Below are positions 20,037 to 30,077 of a DNA stretch of 64,000 nucleotides, one piece after another; position 1 is the first letter of the stretch, and each line of letters opens with the position of its first letter. The notes under the pieces are model-generated. The model searched no databases, was not told where the DNA came from, and saw only the letters and a program-made list of their open reading frames with translations. The DNA comes from Pseudomonadota bacterium (GTDB taxonomy: Bacteria; Pseudomonadota; Gammaproteobacteria; Steroidobacterales; Steroidobacteraceae). Location of the stretch: contig JAKBWB010000018.1 of NCBI GenBank assembly GCA_021843755.1, forward strand, positions 1-64,000. The letters run 5' to 3'. The position numbers and the translations under genes are program-made.

Positions 20037-20339
20037 GCTGGACGCTCCCGCCCCGTTCGGGTTGCCCTGCGCTTCAACTTTGGCGCATCTGATGCCGTTA
20101 AGGGGTGGGGCGTCCCATCCCATCGCTGACAAACTCCCGGCTCTGTGCGCTCTTGTGATCTGCCGGGCGGGCCCCGGCTCGCGCAACGAGGCAAGCGTGG
20201 GCAAACGCCGCTCGCTGCGGGTGCGCAACCCCGTGGCTGAAAACCGCCCTGGTCACCTCCGCCTGGGCGGCAGTGCGCGTCATGGGGCACACATCTGCAG
20301 GCCCAGTTCCTGCGCCTGAAGGTCCGGCGCGCCGCCGGG
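20037..20339 (-). mobile_element. probable non-coding end of the IS110-family remnant
   Basis: The ~300 bases upstream of the transposase fragment hold no convincing gene. In IS110-family elements the non-coding end next to the transposase start encodes a structured bridge RNA that pairs with donor and target DNA. Reading on the minus strand, ACCCCTTAACGGCATC (around 20090-20105) and the GCGCCAAAG that follows sit shortly before the transposase, which resembles my recollection of such leaders. No outer boundary or direct repeat was identified; the stop of the next gene lies at 20340. Confidence 0.4.
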
Positions 20340-20921
20340 TCAGTGAAACCCGATGCTCATCAGCAGCAGGTCCTGCCCCCGATTGGGCAGCTTGATCCAG
20401 GCGTTGGACCAGTGCCGCGCGGAAAACTCGAAAAAGAGGTGTTTGTCGAGTGAATAGCGCAGGGCGAGCAAATACGCGAAATTCCATTGGGTCGCATCGA
20501 GCAGATCGGCCCGCGTCTGGTAGGCCGCGCCGAATCCCAGGTACAGCCTCCACCGCGCCCGATGCAGGATCAACCACCGGTGCATGGCGGTGAAGCCCCA
20601 GAAGGGGCGCGCGCTGATCGTGGACGGCGGGAAGTCCGGCTCCTTGAGAAATTGATTCGTCAGGAAGCGGTAGGCGCCAATCTCCCAGCGGCTGCGGTCG
20701 ATCTCGAGGAAGATCGGCGTGGCAACTCCATCCGTCCAGTGGGGCGGGAAGAACGTCGTGCCCACCCCAACCTCGAGCGCGCACTGGGGACAGTGAGCCC
20801 ATGCGAGGATTCCACCGCCCCCCGGCGAGGGGTGCGCCCGTGAGTCGCGCACGGCGCAGCAGCAGAAGAGGCAGCCGAGCAGCAGGCACGGAACCCATGA
20901 CGTACGCGACCGCGTGGCCAT
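20340..20921 (-). CDS. PagL-like lipid A 3-O-deacylase (acyloxyacyl hydrolase family)
   Basis: A 193-residue outer-membrane protein with an N-terminal signal segment (VPCLLLGCLFCCCAV). The C-terminal motif ARHWSNAWIKLPNRGQD matches the PagL active site, with His and Ser in H-x-S-N and the PN turn; these act with a Glu as a Ser-His-Glu triad. PagL trims the 3-linked acyl chain of lipid A in the outer membrane and lowers its recognition by host immunity. Strand-like segments WRLYLGFGAAYQ and HLFFEFSARHW suit an eight-stranded barrel. It lies beside the IS110 remnant with nothing else of its pathway nearby, so it may have been acquired. Confidence 0.72.
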   Translation of the reverse strand: MATRSRTSWVPCLLLGCLFCCCAVRDSRAHPSPGGGGILAWAHCPQCALEVGVGTTFFPPHWTDGVATPIFLEIDRSRWEIGAYRFLTNQFLKEPDFPPSTISARPFWGFTAMHRWLILHRARWRLYLGFGAAYQTRADLLDATQWNFAYLLALRYSLDKHLFFEFSARHWSNAWIKLPNRGQDLLLMSIGFH

Positions 20922-21422
20922 TTACCCGCGCCCCGCGCCGCGGCTCTGTGCCTCGGCGGCCGTAATCAACCGCCGCTGCGGCTCCATCATCCCCGGCAGT
21001 ACCGCCGCCGGCCTGCGGCGCAGTGCTTGGTCTCCAACATCCACTGTGCATACTGTACTGCGCAGCCAACATGATGTCCATGTTGGTTGCTCACAATCCC
21101 CAAGGCCGCAGCGCAAACCTAACCTGGACACCGCCCGGTCCGATGCGACATTGGGTGCAGCTCGGACTCGGCCGGCACGGGTCTTCACGATCGGACGATG
21201 CGATCGTTCGCTCTGTGCCGGCAGCTCGTGCGGCGGGTATCGGTGCGGTGCGTGGCTCGAGCCGCGCTTGTGGCTTGGGGGAGCAGCGTTGCTGCCGGCC
21301 GGCTGGGCGCTCGACGTGCCGCTCGGCAGTGAGTTTACGATCGAGCGCCACGAGCCGGCCTGCGAGCGGTATCGCGCGGCCAGGGGTCCGAGGCCGTGCC
21401 CGGCGCGGCGCTCGCGGCCGGC
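20922..21422. other. intergenic region between pagL-like gene and purD
   Basis: About 500 bases with no gene I can support; open frames overlap antisense and lack motifs. It contains the upstream region of the pagL-like gene and one perfect inverted repeat at 21066-21086. With the IS110 remnant it makes the 19.9-21.4 kb stretch the least densely coded part of the window. Confidence 0.5.
21066..21086. repeat. perfect 8-bp inverted repeat, possible operator
   Basis: CCAACATG, a 5-base spacer, then CATGTTGG. The symmetry and short spacer would suit a dimeric regulator site about 145 bases upstream of the pagL-like start codon, or a small RNA hairpin. There is no T-tract, so it is not a standard terminator. 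No regulator can be named. Confidence 0.35.
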
Positions 21423-22718
21423 TCAGCCTCGCCGCTCGCGCGCGATCGCGCGCTGGCCGATGTCCCGCCGATAGCGCATGTCCGGCCAGTGTATGACCTC
21501 AACGAGTTCGTAAGCCGTGCGCTGTGCCGCCGACACGGACTCGCCCAGCCCGACCGCGCACAGCACGCGGCCACCGTCGGTGAGCACCGCGTCGCCGTCG
21601 AGCCGCGTGCCCGCATGGAAGATCTTGCCGCGGCCAGCGGCCAGCGCCGCGGCGCGCTCCAGTCCCTCGATCCGCTCGCCCTTGCGCACCGCATCAGGAT
21701 AGCCGCCGGCCGCCAGCACCACCCCGAGCGCGGCGCGCGGATCCCATTCGGCGCTGACCGTATCGAGCCGCCCGCACAGGGCCGCCTCGCACAGCACCGT
21801 CAGGTCGGTGCGCAGCCGGCTCAGCACCGGCTGGGTTTCCGGATCGCCGAAGCGGCAGTTGAATTCGAGCACCTTGGGTGTGCCGTCCTCGGCGATCATC
21901 AGTCCGGCATAGAGAAAGCCCGCGTACGGCGTGCCGTCGGCGGCAAGTCCGGCGATGGTCGGGTCGATCACCTCGCGCATGATTCGCGCATGAATCTGCC
22001 GCGTAACCCGCGGCGCCGGCGAATACGCGCCCATGCCGCCGGTGTTCGGGCCCCGATCGCCGTCATCGCGCCGCTTGTGGTCCTGCGAGGTGGCGAGCGG
22101 CAGCACATGCCGGCCGTCGGCCATGACGATGAAGCTGACTTCCTCGCCGCGCAGAAACTCCTCGATGACGATTTGCTCGCCGGCGGCGCCGAATTGGCCG
22201 GCGAACATGGCGTCGATTGCCGTGCGCGCCGCGGCGCGCGTCTCGGCGATGATCACGCCCTTGCCGGCCGCAAGCCCGCTGGCCTTGATGACGAGGGGGA
22301 GCGAGTGGTGTTCCAGCCAGGTCGGATCGAAGTCCTGGCGGGTGAAAGTGCGCGAGCGCGCCGTGGGAATGCCATGGCGCTCGAGGAAATCCTTGGTATA
22401 TGCCTTGGAGCCTTCGAGGCGGGCGGCCTGCCGGGTCGGACCGAAGCAGGGGAGTGCGGCGGCCTGGAAGGCATCGACCACTCCAGCCACCAGCGGACCC
22501 TCCGGTCCGATGAGGGTGAGCCCCACCCGCTCGCGCCGGGCGAGCTCGACCAGGGCGGGAATGTTCCCGGCGTCCACGGCCGCATTACGGCATTTCGGCT
22601 CGCGGGCGGTGCCGGCGTTGCCCGGCGCAATCAACACCTCGCTCACCCGCTCGGAGGCGGCGCATTTCCAGGCCAGCGCGTGCTCGCGCCCGCCGGAGCC
22701 GACGATCAGGACCTTCAT
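21423..22718 (-). CDS. purD: phosphoribosylamine-glycine ligase
   Basis: A 431-residue ATP-grasp enzyme, second step of purine synthesis: phosphoribosylamine plus glycine and ATP give GAR. Recognised by the start [18 protein letters not shown], the GPEGPLVAG loop, the ATP-grasp core [13 protein letters not shown], and [16 protein letters not shown] with [13 protein letters not shown]. It begins 6 bases after purH, the standard purHD operon. Last gene of the minus-strand convoy; no clear terminator is visible downstream. Confidence 0.97.
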   Translation of the reverse strand: MKVLIVGSGGREHALAWKCAASERVSEVLIAPGNAGTAREPKCRNAAVDAGNIPALVELARRERVGLTLIGPEGPLVAGVVDAFQAAALPCFGPTRQAARLEGSKAYTKDFLERHGIPTARSRTFTRQDFDPTWLEHHSLPLVIKASGLAAGKGVIIAETRAAARTAIDAMFAGQFGAAGEQIVIEEFLRGEEVSFIVMADGRHVLPLATSQDHKRRDDGDRGPNTGGMGAYSPAPRVTRQIHARIMREVIDPTIAGLAADGTPYAGFLYAGLMIAEDGTPKVLEFNCRFGDPETQPVLSRLRTDLTVLCEAALCGRLDTVSAEWDPRAALGVVLAAGGYPDAVRKGERIEGLERAAALAAGRGKIFHAGTRLDGDAVLTDGGRVLCAVGLGESVSAAQRTAYELVEVIHWPDMRYRRDIGQRAIARERRG

Positions 22719-22724
22719 GCTCCC

Positions 22725-24293
22725 TCAGTGCCGGAAATGCCGCACGCCGGTGAACACCATGGCGATGCCGTGCTCGTCGGCTGCGGCGATGACCTCGGCA
22801 TCGTTGCGCGATCCGCCGGGCTGGATGACCGCCTGGATGCCGTGTCGTGCCGCCACGTCCACCCCGTCGCGAAACGGAAAGAACGCGTCCGAGGCCATGA
22901 CCGCACCCTCGACCGTCAGATGCTCGTCGGCCGCCTTCATGGTGGCGATCCGGCTCGAGTACACCCGGCTCATCTGGCCGGCGCCGATCCCGATCGTCGC
23001 GCGCTCGCGCGCCAGCACGATCGCATTGGACTTGACGAACTTCGCCACCCGCCAGGCGAACAGCAAGTCGGTGACCTGAGGCGGCGTGGGTCCGCGGCGG
23101 GTGACCACTTTCAGCTCCGCCGCGCTCACCTGCGCCGCATCGCGGGTCTGCACCAACAGTCCCCCGAGGATGCTGCGGTATTCCAGGGCGCCCGCGCCGG
23201 GCTGCAGGAGCGCCCCGAGCGCCAACACCCTCACGTTCGGCTTGGCGGCGAGCAACGCGGCGGCCGGGGCCTCGACGGCGGGCGCGGCGATGACTTCCAC
23301 GAATTGGTTGACGGTGATGGCGCGCGCCGTGGCCTCGTCGAGCACCCGGTTGCACGCGATGATGCCGCCGAAGGCTGATGTCGGATCGGTGCGATAGGCG
23401 CGCTCATAGGCCGCAAGGAGCGAAGGCGCGAGCGCGACGCCGCACGGATTGGCGTGTTTGACGATCACGCAGGCCGGCTCGTCGAACTGGCGCACGCACG
23501 CGATGGCCGTGTCGGCGTCGGCAATGTTGTTGAACGAGAGCTCCTTGCCCTGCAGCAGCCGCGCGTCGGCGAGGCCCGTGCCATCGAGAGGGTCGCGGTA
23601 CAGCGCGGCGCGCTGCTGGGGATTTTCCCCATAGCGCAGGTCGCAGGCCTTGTCGAACACCAGCGGGAGCGTCGCGGGCAGGCTCTGAGCGTCCTCGTGG
23701 CGCCGGCGCAGATACGCGGCCACCATGGCATCGTAGCGGGCCGTGTGGGCGAACACCTTGGCGGCCAGATGGGCCCGCGTCGCCGCATCGATGCAGCCTG
23801 CGTGCGCGTCGAGTTCGCGGATCACAAGGGCGTAGTCGGCCGGATCGACCGCCACGGCCACGGACTCGTGATTCTTCGCGGCCGCGCGCAGCATGGCCGG
23901 TCCGCCGATGTCGATGTTCTCGATCGCTTCTTCATAGCTGCAATCGGGCCGCGCCACCGTCTCGGCGAAGGGATACAGGTTCACGACCAGCAGATCGATC
24001 GGCTCGATGCCGTGCTGCTGCAGGACCGCCTCGTCGAGGCCGCGCCGCGCGAGCAGCCCGCCATGGATCTTCGGATGCAGCGTCTTCAGGCGCCCGTCCA
24101 TGATCTCAGGGAAGCCGGTGTGGTCGGCCACTTCGCGCACCGCCAGTCCCTGCACCGTGAGCAAGCGCGCCGTGCCGCCGGTGGAGATGATCTGCACCCC
24201 GCGTGCCGCCAGTGCGCGCGCCAGCTCGAGCACGCCGGTCTTGTCGGAAACAGAAAGCAGAGCCCGCTCGACGGGCCGCGGCGTCGGCTGCAT
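22725..24293 (-). CDS. purH: bifunctional AICAR formyltransferase / IMP cyclohydrolase
   Basis: A 522-residue enzyme for the last two steps of purine synthesis. Residues 1-200 form the IMP cyclohydrolase (MGS-like) domain with [26 protein letters not shown] and [13 protein letters not shown]. The rest is the formyltransferase domain with [14 protein letters not shown] and the catalytic KHANPCGVA. It starts 9 bases after fis, and purD follows immediately. Fis-purH linkage is common in gammaproteobacteria. Confidence 0.97.
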   Translation of the reverse strand: MQPTPRPVERALLSVSDKTGVLELARALAARGVQIISTGGTARLLTVQGLAVREVADHTGFPEIMDGRLKTLHPKIHGGLLARRGLDEAVLQQHGIEPIDLLVVNLYPFAETVARPDCSYEEAIENIDIGGPAMLRAAAKNHESVAVAVDPADYALVIRELDAHAGCIDAATRAHLAAKVFAHTARYDAMVAAYLRRRHEDAQSLPATLPLVFDKACDLRYGENPQQRAALYRDPLDGTGLADARLLQGKELSFNNIADADTAIACVRQFDEPACVIVKHANPCGVALAPSLLAAYERAYRTDPTSAFGGIIACNRVLDEATARAITVNQFVEVIAAPAVEAPAAALLAAKPNVRVLALGALLQPGAGALEYRSILGGLLVQTRDAAQVSAAELKVVTRRGPTPPQVTDLLFAWRVAKFVKSNAIVLARERATIGIGAGQMSRVYSSRIATMKAADEHLTVEGAVMASDAFFPFRDGVDVAARHGIQAVIQPGGSRNDAEVIAAADEHGIAMVFTGVRHFRH

Positions 24294-24302
24294 CGCGGGC
24301 GG

Positions 24303-24593
24303 TCAGTTGGCCAGGCCGAATTGCCGCAGCTTCTTGCGCAGCGTGCCGCGGTTGATCCCGAGGATGTCGGCGGCGCGGCTCTGATTACCCGCGGCGTAAT
24401 CGAGCACCACGCGAAACAGCGGCTCCTCCACCTCGCGCAGCACCAGATCGTACAGCCCCGAGGGATGCGAGCCGTTCAGATGCGTGAAGTAATCACTGAG
24501 CGCCCGCTCGGCGTGGCTGCGCAGCGGCAGCTCGCGGCCGTTGACGCGAATGTCGGTCTCGGGCGCTCGCCCATTCTTGTTATTTGCTGCCAT
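24303..24593 (-). CDS. fis: DNA-binding protein Fis
   Basis: A 96-residue nucleoid protein that bends DNA and activates stable RNA promoters. The C-terminal helix-turn-helix QSRAADILGINRGTLRKKLRQFGL is nearly identical to that of E. coli Fis and NtrC-family domains. Its place after dusB is the classic dusB-fis operon. Length is close to the usual 98. Confidence 0.96.
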   Translation of the reverse strand: MAANNKNGRAPETDIRVNGRELPLRSHAERALSDYFTHLNGSHPSGLYDLVLREVEEPLFRVVLDYAAGNQSRAADILGINRGTLRKKLRQFGLAN

Positions 24594-24620
24594 GTTGGTT
24601 TCTCGAATGAGTTCGTGCGC

Positions 24621-25718
24621 TCAGGCCGCGCGCACCGCGCCGGTGTCGTGCCCGGCGAAGCCCCCGGATCGTGCGTTTTGCCGCACGATCCCCGCCCTGC
24701 ACTCGACCCTGGCTGGATTCCCGGGCGCCGCTTTGCCGCTGTCGAGGTCGACCCATGCGTCGAAGTATCGACGTACGCCCGCCAGCTGCAAGGCGGTGCT
24801 CATCGCCGACATCAACTGCGCACGAACCGGCTGTGGATCCGGCAGGCAGCGCTCGCAATACCAGCCGATGTGTTTGCGGGCGATGCGCACGCCGGTGTCC
24901 TCGCCGTAGAAGCCGTACAGGGAATCGAGATGCGCGAGGATGATATCACGCAGCTCGGCGCGCGCGAGCTGCTCGTCGGCCCGCGTTTTCAAGAATGAGT
25001 CGATGGTCCTGAAGATCCACGGCTGGCCGAAGCTCGCACGCCCGATCATGACACCATCGGCCCCAGTGAAATCAATCACTTTGCGCGCATCGGCGGGCGT
25101 GCGGATGTCACCGTTGGCGAACACGGGAATGTGCACCGCGCGCTTGATTTCGCGGATCGTCTGATATTCGGCCTCGCCCTGGAACAGATCCGCGCGCGTG
25201 CGGCCGTGAACCGCCAGTGCCTGGATGCCGCAGCTCTCGGCAATGCGCGCGATCTGCACGCCGTTGCGGTGATCGTGGTCCCATCCGGTGCGGATCTTGA
25301 GAGTGACCGGCACGGCGGCTGCCCGCACCACCGCGGTGAGGATTCGCGCAACGAGCGGCTCATCGCGCAGCAGCGCCGAGCCGCACAGCTTGCCGCAGAC
25401 TTTCTTCGCCGGGCAGCCCATGTTCAAGTCGATGATCTGCGCGCCGCGCTCGACGCTCATGCGGGCAGCCTCGGCCAGCATGAGCGGCTCGGAGCCCGCG
25501 AGCTGCACGACGCGCGGTTCGGGCTCGCCGGCGTGATCGAGCCGGCGGCGTGACTTCGGCGTGTGCCACAGCTGCGTGTCGCACGTGAGCATCTCCGAGG
25601 CTGCAAGACCCGCACCGAGTCGGCGACAGAGCACGCGGAATGGGCGGTCAGTGACGCCGGCCATGGGCGCGAGCACGGCCCGTGACGAGAGCCGGTATGG
25701 ACCGATGCGGATCGTCAT
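24621..25718 (-). CDS. dusB: tRNA-dihydrouridine synthase B
   Basis: A 365-residue FMN enzyme that reduces uridine to dihydrouridine in the D-loop of tRNA. Motifs are the start LSSRAVLAPMAGVTDRPFR, the active-site Cys in DLNMGCPAKKVC, KIRTGWDHDHRNG, ALAVHGRTRADLFQG and GADGVMIGRASFGQPWIF. It carries about 30 extra C-terminal residues beyond E. coli DusB. The ATG at 25718 shares one base with the stop of the preceding zinc-ribbon gene. It precedes fis by 27 bases. Confidence 0.96.
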   Translation of the reverse strand: MTIRIGPYRLSSRAVLAPMAGVTDRPFRVLCRRLGAGLAASEMLTCDTQLWHTPKSRRRLDHAGEPEPRVVQLAGSEPLMLAEAARMSVERGAQIIDLNMGCPAKKVCGKLCGSALLRDEPLVARILTAVVRAAAVPVTLKIRTGWDHDHRNGVQIARIAESCGIQALAVHGRTRADLFQGEAEYQTIREIKRAVHIPVFANGDIRTPADARKVIDFTGADGVMIGRASFGQPWIFRTIDSFLKTRADEQLARAELRDIILAHLDSLYGFYGEDTGVRIARKHIGWYCERCLPDPQPVRAQLMSAMSTALQLAGVRRYFDAWVDLDSGKAAPGNPARVECRAGIVRQNARSGGFAGHDTGAVRAA

Positions 25719-26710
25719 CACGGTCCGTGGGTGCAGACCATCGTGCCTGCCTCGCGCAGGCATGTGTCGATCTCGAACCCGATGGCCTGCGGACCGGGAC
25801 TGACGAAGGTGACGGTTGCATCGACGCGCTGGCCCGCAGCCAGCATCGACGCCGGATGCGAGGATGTCGGCACATAATCCCGCGGCGCGACATCGCGGGC
25901 GGCGATAGTCCGTCCGTAGCGGTCCTGCAGCGTGATTCGAAGCAGCGGCAGAGGCAGGGGCCAGCGTCCGATATTGGCAATGCTCGCCCGCACGGTGATC
26001 TGGTGAGGGTGGCTGCCGCTGACCGTGGCGCCGAGCTGACGGGCGTCGTAGGCATGCACGTTCCACAGCGGGCTGATGGGGATGCCGAGCGCGCCATAGA
26101 ACGTGCGCAGCGACGGACCGATCGACGGCAGGGTCGCGAGCGATCCACGGTAGTGGTTGACGGCTTGCCCGGCCAGGAGCAAGGCCAGGACGAGCGCACC
26201 GGCGAGCCAAGCGCCCGTGTGCCGCGCCTCGGCGGCGTCGAGCGCGAATTCGGCGGGGGGCTCCAGCTCTGGCGATGCGGGCTCCGAGCGGGTTTCGGCG
26301 GGCGATGGCCGGGGCGATAGGGCTGAATCGGGCGCCTGCTCTGAGGTCTGCTCCTCGAGCACGATGGCGTCCGCCTCGATCGTCTCGTCCGCCGTCTCGC
26401 GCGCTGTGCCTTCGAAGGCTTCCTCGTGCGGCAGCTGATCCTCGGCGGTCGGCGCCGCAAGCTCGGAGGTCTGCTCCTCCATGTGGGGGTGGAGCGCGTC
26501 AGCCAGGTGCGGCGAGATCACTTCGGATGCGTGTGGTGCCTTTGCCTCGGACGAGTGCGGCGAGGGCGAGTCGGGGGGCGACTCGGCGAGTGATTCCAGT
26601 GCATTGAACACACTGCGGCAGCGGCCGCAGCGCACATGTCCCTGCGCTGCACGCAAGTCGGCGGCCGTAACGACCAACATCAGATTGCATTTTGGGCAGG
26701 CGGTGAGCAT
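25718..26710 (-). CDS. zinc-ribbon and DUF3426 single-pass membrane protein
   Basis: A 330-residue protein. The N-terminus is an MJ0042-type zinc ribbon, CPKC (5-8) and CGRC (about 28-31). A long low-complexity Glu/Pro/Ser/Ala segment follows (about 45-165), then one transmembrane helix (WLAGALVLALLLAGQAV, about residue 180), then a periplasmic DUF3426 domain. The family is of unknown role but is consistently encoded between prmA and dusB in gamma- and betaproteobacteria, as here. Start at 26710 places the zinc ribbon at the N-terminus; the prmA stop is 1 base upstream. Confidence 0.88.
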   Translation of the reverse strand: MLTACPKCNLMLVVTAADLRAAQGHVRCGRCRSVFNALESLAESPPDSPSPHSSEAKAPHASEVISPHLADALHPHMEEQTSELAAPTAEDQLPHEEAFEGTARETADETIEADAIVLEEQTSEQAPDSALSPRPSPAETRSEPASPELEPPAEFALDAAEARHTGAWLAGALVLALLLAGQAVNHYRGSLATLPSIGPSLRTFYGALGIPISPLWNVHAYDARQLGATVSGSHPHQITVRASIANIGRWPLPLPLLRITLQDRYGRTIAARDVAPRDYVPTSSHPASMLAAGQRVDATVTFVSPGPQAIGFEIDTCLREAGTMVCTHGP

Positions 26711-26711
26711 G

Positions 26712-27617
26712 TCATCCCGTGGTGGCCTGGGCCGCCGAGCTGTTGCGAGTACCACTGAGTGCGATCCAGCCCGCGCGCGCGCCGAACGGGCGGAGCGTAA
26801 ACCATGGCGAATAGGCCTGCCGGGCCTCTTCCGCCTGGCTCTCGAGCAGTCCCGCGAGCAGGATCCGGCCTCCCGGCTGCACGAGGGCGCCGAAGCGCGG
26901 CGCCAGCGCCACGAGCGGCACCAGGAGAATATTGGCCATGAGCAGCGCCACCCCGGCGGCGAGTGCCTCGGCCGACTCGCACGGTCGGATGTGGCGCGTC
27001 AGTCCGTTCACCGCCGCATTGTCGCGCGTCGCGATCAGCGCCTGCGGATCGATGTCGAAGCAGTGCACCGTGCGCGCGCCCAACCGTGCGGCCGCCAGCG
27101 CAAGCACCCCGGAGCCGCAGCCGTAATCAATGACCTCGCAGTCGAGGGGCGGATGCGCATCGAGCCACTCGAGGCACAGCGCGGTGGTGGGGTGCGTGCC
27201 GGTCCCGAACGCCAGGCCCGGATCGAGTCGGACCACCGCGGCACCCGGATCCGTCACCTGCTCGTGGTGCGGGCAAATCCACAGCCGCCGGCCGAAGCGC
27301 CGGGCGTGAAATTCGCGCAGCCACTCGCGCTCCCAGGCGCGATCGGCGATCCAGCGTACCTCGAGCTGTGCCGGGTCGAGCCCGAGCGCGCCGCCGAGCC
27401 CGCGCACGGTGGCTTCCCGCGGCGTGCCGGGCGCGAACAGGGCCTGCAGCCGTGTGGCCGGCCAGAGCCGCATTTCTCCGGGAGCCGGCTCGAGCACCGG
27501 CTCATCGTGCGCATCGGCCAGCGTAATCGCGCTCGCGCCGCAGTCCATGCACGCCTGTTCGGCGGCCTCTATCGGCAGCGCACCGAGATCGAAGCTGATC
27601 TGCAGGAACTGGCTCAT
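26712..27617 (-). CDS. prmA: ribosomal protein L11 methyltransferase
   Basis: A 301-residue SAM-dependent enzyme that trimethylates lysines and the N-terminus of ribosomal protein L11. The N-terminal recognition domain begins FLQISFDLGALPIEAAE. The catalytic domain shows DPGLAFGTGTHPTTALCLEWL, the SAM motif VIDYGCGSGVLALAAARLGA and NILLVPLVALAP. Position between accC and the DUF3426 gene matches the conserved cluster. Confidence 0.97.
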   Translation of the reverse strand: MSQFLQISFDLGALPIEAAEQACMDCGASAITLADAHDEPVLEPAPGEMRLWPATRLQALFAPGTPREATVRGLGGALGLDPAQLEVRWIADRAWEREWLREFHARRFGRRLWICPHHEQVTDPGAAVVRLDPGLAFGTGTHPTTALCLEWLDAHPPLDCEVIDYGCGSGVLALAAARLGARTVHCFDIDPQALIATRDNAAVNGLTRHIRPCESAEALAAGVALLMANILLVPLVALAPRFGALVQPGGRILLAGLLESQAEEARQAYSPWFTLRPFGARAGWIALSGTRNSSAAQATTG

Positions 27618-27658
27618 GTGCTCCGATGCGCCGGAACCTCAGGTCTGGCGGGGAAAGC

Positions 27659-29002
27659 TCACTTCAGGCCCAGACGGCGCTCGAGATAGTGGATGTCGGT
27701 GCCGCCCTTCTGGAAGGCCGCATGATTGCAGATTTCCTGGTGCAGCGGCACGTTGGTCTTGATGCCTTCGATCACCATCTCCGTCAGCGCGTTGCGCATG
27801 CGGGCGATCGCCGTCTCGCGCGTTTCGCCGTGCGTGATGAGCTTGGCGATCAGCGAATCGTAATTCGGCGGCACGTTGTAGCCGGAGTAGACGTGGCTGT
27901 CGACGCGCACGCCGGGGCCGCCCGGTGAGTGCCACAGGCGCACCGGGCCGGGGCAGGGCATGAACGTCTTGGCATCCTCGGCATTGATGCGGCACTCGAT
28001 CGCATGCCCGCGCAACTGCACGTCGTTCTGTATGTAGGGCAGCCGCTCGCCGGCGGCGATGAGCAGCTGCGCTTTGACCAGGTCGATGCCCGTGACGAAC
28101 TCGGTGACCGGGTGCTCGACCTGGATGCGGGTGTTCATTTCGATGAAATAGAACTCCTCGTCCTGATAGAGGAATTCGAGCGTGCCGGCGCTGCGATAGC
28201 CGACCGCCACGCAGGCTTCCACGCACTTGTCGCCCATGATGCGGCGCTGTCGGGCGGTAATGCCCGGCGCCGGCGCCTCTTCCAGCACCTTCTGGTGGCG
28301 GCGCTGCATCGAGCAGTCGCGCTCGCCGAGATGGATCACATTGCCGTGATGGTCGGCCAGGACCTGGAATTCGATATGCCGGGGGCGCTCGAGGTACTTC
28401 TCCATGTACACCTGATCGTTGCCGAAGGCCGCCTGGGCTTCACTGCGCGTGACGCCGATGGCGTTCATCAGGGCAGCGTCGCTGTGCACGACGCGCATGC
28501 CTCGACCGCCACCCCCCCCCGACGCCTTGATGATTACCGGATAACCGATGTCGCGGGCAATGCGCAGGTTCTCGTCCGCATCCTCGCCGAGCGGGCCGTC
28601 CGAGCCCGGTACACAGGGGACGCCCTGCGCCTTCATCACGCGGATGGCCGACACCTTGTCGCCCATGATGCGGATCGTCTCCGCCTTCGGGCCGACGAAC
28701 ACGAATCCGCTGTTCTCGACGCGCTCGGCGAAATCGGCGTTCTCGGAGAGGAATCCGTAGCCCGGATGAATCGCGACGGAGTCGGTCACCTCGGCGGCGC
28801 TGATGATCGCGGGCATGTTCAGGTAACTGGCCGCCGAGGGAGGCGGCCCGATGCATACCGACTCGTCGGCGAGCAGCACGTGCTTGAGGCTGTAGTCGGC
28901 CGTCGAGTGCACCGCGACGGTCTTCACCCCGAGCTCGCGGCAGGCGCGCAGGATACGCAGGGCAATTTCGCCGCGGTTGGCGATCAGGACCTTCTCGAGC
29001 AT
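27659..29002 (-). CDS. accC: acetyl-CoA carboxylase, biotin carboxylase subunit
   Basis: A 447-residue ATP-grasp enzyme that carboxylates the biotin on AccB at the first step of fatty-acid synthesis. It opens with the typical [25 protein letters not shown], and has the glycine-rich ATP loop ([12 protein letters not shown]), the [20 protein letters not shown] segment and [14 protein letters not shown]. Eleven bases separate it from accB upstream; the pair is the standard accBC operon. Confidence 0.98.
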   Translation of the reverse strand: MLEKVLIANRGEIALRILRACRELGVKTVAVHSTADYSLKHVLLADESVCIGPPPSAASYLNMPAIISAAEVTDSVAIHPGYGFLSENADFAERVENSGFVFVGPKAETIRIMGDKVSAIRVMKAQGVPCVPGSDGPLGEDADENLRIARDIGYPVIIKASGGGGGRGMRVVHSDAALMNAIGVTRSEAQAAFGNDQVYMEKYLERPRHIEFQVLADHHGNVIHLGERDCSMQRRHQKVLEEAPAPGITARQRRIMGDKCVEACVAVGYRSAGTLEFLYQDEEFYFIEMNTRIQVEHPVTEFVTGIDLVKAQLLIAAGERLPYIQNDVQLRGHAIECRINAEDAKTFMPCPGPVRLWHSPGGPGVRVDSHVYSGYNVPPNYDSLIAKLITHGETRETAIARMRNALTEMVIEGIKTNVPLHQEICNHAAFQKGGTDIHYLERRLGLK

Positions 29003-29013
29003 GGCGGCGGCGC

Positions 29014-29457
29014 TTATTCGATCACGAACAGGGGCTGACCGTACTCGACCGGGTCGCCGTTGCGCGCCATGACCGAGGTGATGCGCCCGGCCCGGTCGGC
29101 CTCGATCTGATTCATCATCTTCATCGCCTCGATGATGCACAGTACCTGGCCGACCTTGATTTCATCGCCGATCTCCACGAACGGCTTGGCCCCCGGGGTT
29201 GGCGAGGCATAGAAGGTACCGACCATCGGCGCGGTGACCACATGCTCGTTCGGCCGTGCTTTGGGCGCCTCCGCCGCCGGGGTCGCGGGCGCTTCGATCG
29301 GGGTCCTCGCAGCGATCTGGGGCAAGGCGTGAATCACCGCGCTGCCGGTCGGCATGCGGCTGATGCGCACCGCTTCCTCGCCTTCCTTGATCTCGATTTC
29401 CGCGATGCCGGACTCCTCCAGCAGTTCGATCAATTTCTTGATTTTGCGAATGTCCAT
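29014..29457 (-). CDS. accB: acetyl-CoA carboxylase, biotin carboxyl carrier protein
   Basis: A 147-residue carrier. The biotin is attached to the Lys in [11 protein letters not shown] near the C-terminus, inside a typical biotinyl domain with [21 protein letters not shown]. The N-terminal part [26 protein letters not shown] is the family start, followed by an Ala/Pro-rich linker. A run of five G lies upstream of the ATG. It belongs with accC and, upstream, aroQ, a widely conserved aroQ-accB-accC order. Confidence 0.98.
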   Translation of the reverse strand: MDIRKIKKLIELLEESGIAEIEIKEGEEAVRISRMPTGSAVIHALPQIAARTPIEAPATPAAEAPKARPNEHVVTAPMVGTFYASPTPGAKPFVEIGDEIKVGQVLCIIEAMKMMNQIEADRAGRITSVMARNGDPVEYGQPLFVIE

Positions 29458-29511
29458 GTGGGAAAGCCCCCTTGCGTCATGGGACGGTCAGCGTGGGAAT
29501 GCGCTTCGGGG

Positions 29512-29967
29512 TCAGCGTGCGTGCGGCGTCCCGCTCACATGCCGGGCCGCGGCCCGGACCGCCAACTCGTACCCGAAGGCGCCAAAACCTGAAATCACTC
29601 CGACAGCAATGTCCGAGAAGTAGGACTGGTGCCGAAACGGCTCGCGTGCGCGCGGATTGGACAGATGAACCTCGATCAACGGGATACGCACGGCCAGGAC
29701 CGCGTCGCGCAGGGCGATGCTGGTATGCGTGAAAGCGCCGGGATTGAAGATGAGGCAAGCCACCCCCTCGGCTCCGGCGCGCTGGATGCACTCCACCAGC
29801 TCATGCTCGGCGTTGCTCTGAAAGCACTGCAGCGTACAGCCGCTCTCGCGCGCACAGTTCGCGGCGCGCTGCTCGATGGCCTGCAGGGTGTCCGATCCGT
29901 ACACCTGGGGCTCGCGGGTGCCGAGCAGGTTCAGATTCGGGCCGTTGAGGAGCAACAGGCGAGTCAT
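29512..29967 (-). CDS. aroQ: 3-dehydroquinate dehydratase, type II
   Basis: A 151-residue dodecameric enzyme of the shikimate pathway (3-dehydroquinate to 3-dehydroshikimate). Conserved features are LLNGPNLNLLGTREPQVYG with the catalytic Arg and Tyr, the FQSNAEHELVE loop, NPGAFTHTSIALRDA, and IEVHLSN with the catalytic His. The ATG at 29967 gives the usual length; an upstream in-frame start would add 14 unrelated residues. First gene of the aroQ-accBC run. Confidence 0.97.
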   Translation of the reverse strand: MTRLLLLNGPNLNLLGTREPQVYGSDTLQAIEQRAANCARESGCTLQCFQSNAEHELVECIQRAGAEGVACLIFNPGAFTHTSIALRDAVLAVRIPLIEVHLSNPRAREPFRHQSYFSDIAVGVISGFGAFGYELAVRAAARHVSGTPHAR

Positions 29968-30077
29968 CAAATGTCCGAGGGTCCAATGACGGTGGGTCCG
30001 CGCCCGCAATTTACCCTAATTTCACCGAAGGTGGCGAGAATTTGTGCCGAATGGCACGGATCAGGGGCGAAAACCGG

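Noticed and set aside
20098..21081. A 327-codon minus-strand frame spanning the IS110 remnant and the pagL-like gene
   Set aside because: It is out of phase with the PagL-like protein, which has a signal peptide and active-site motif; the longer frame has neither.
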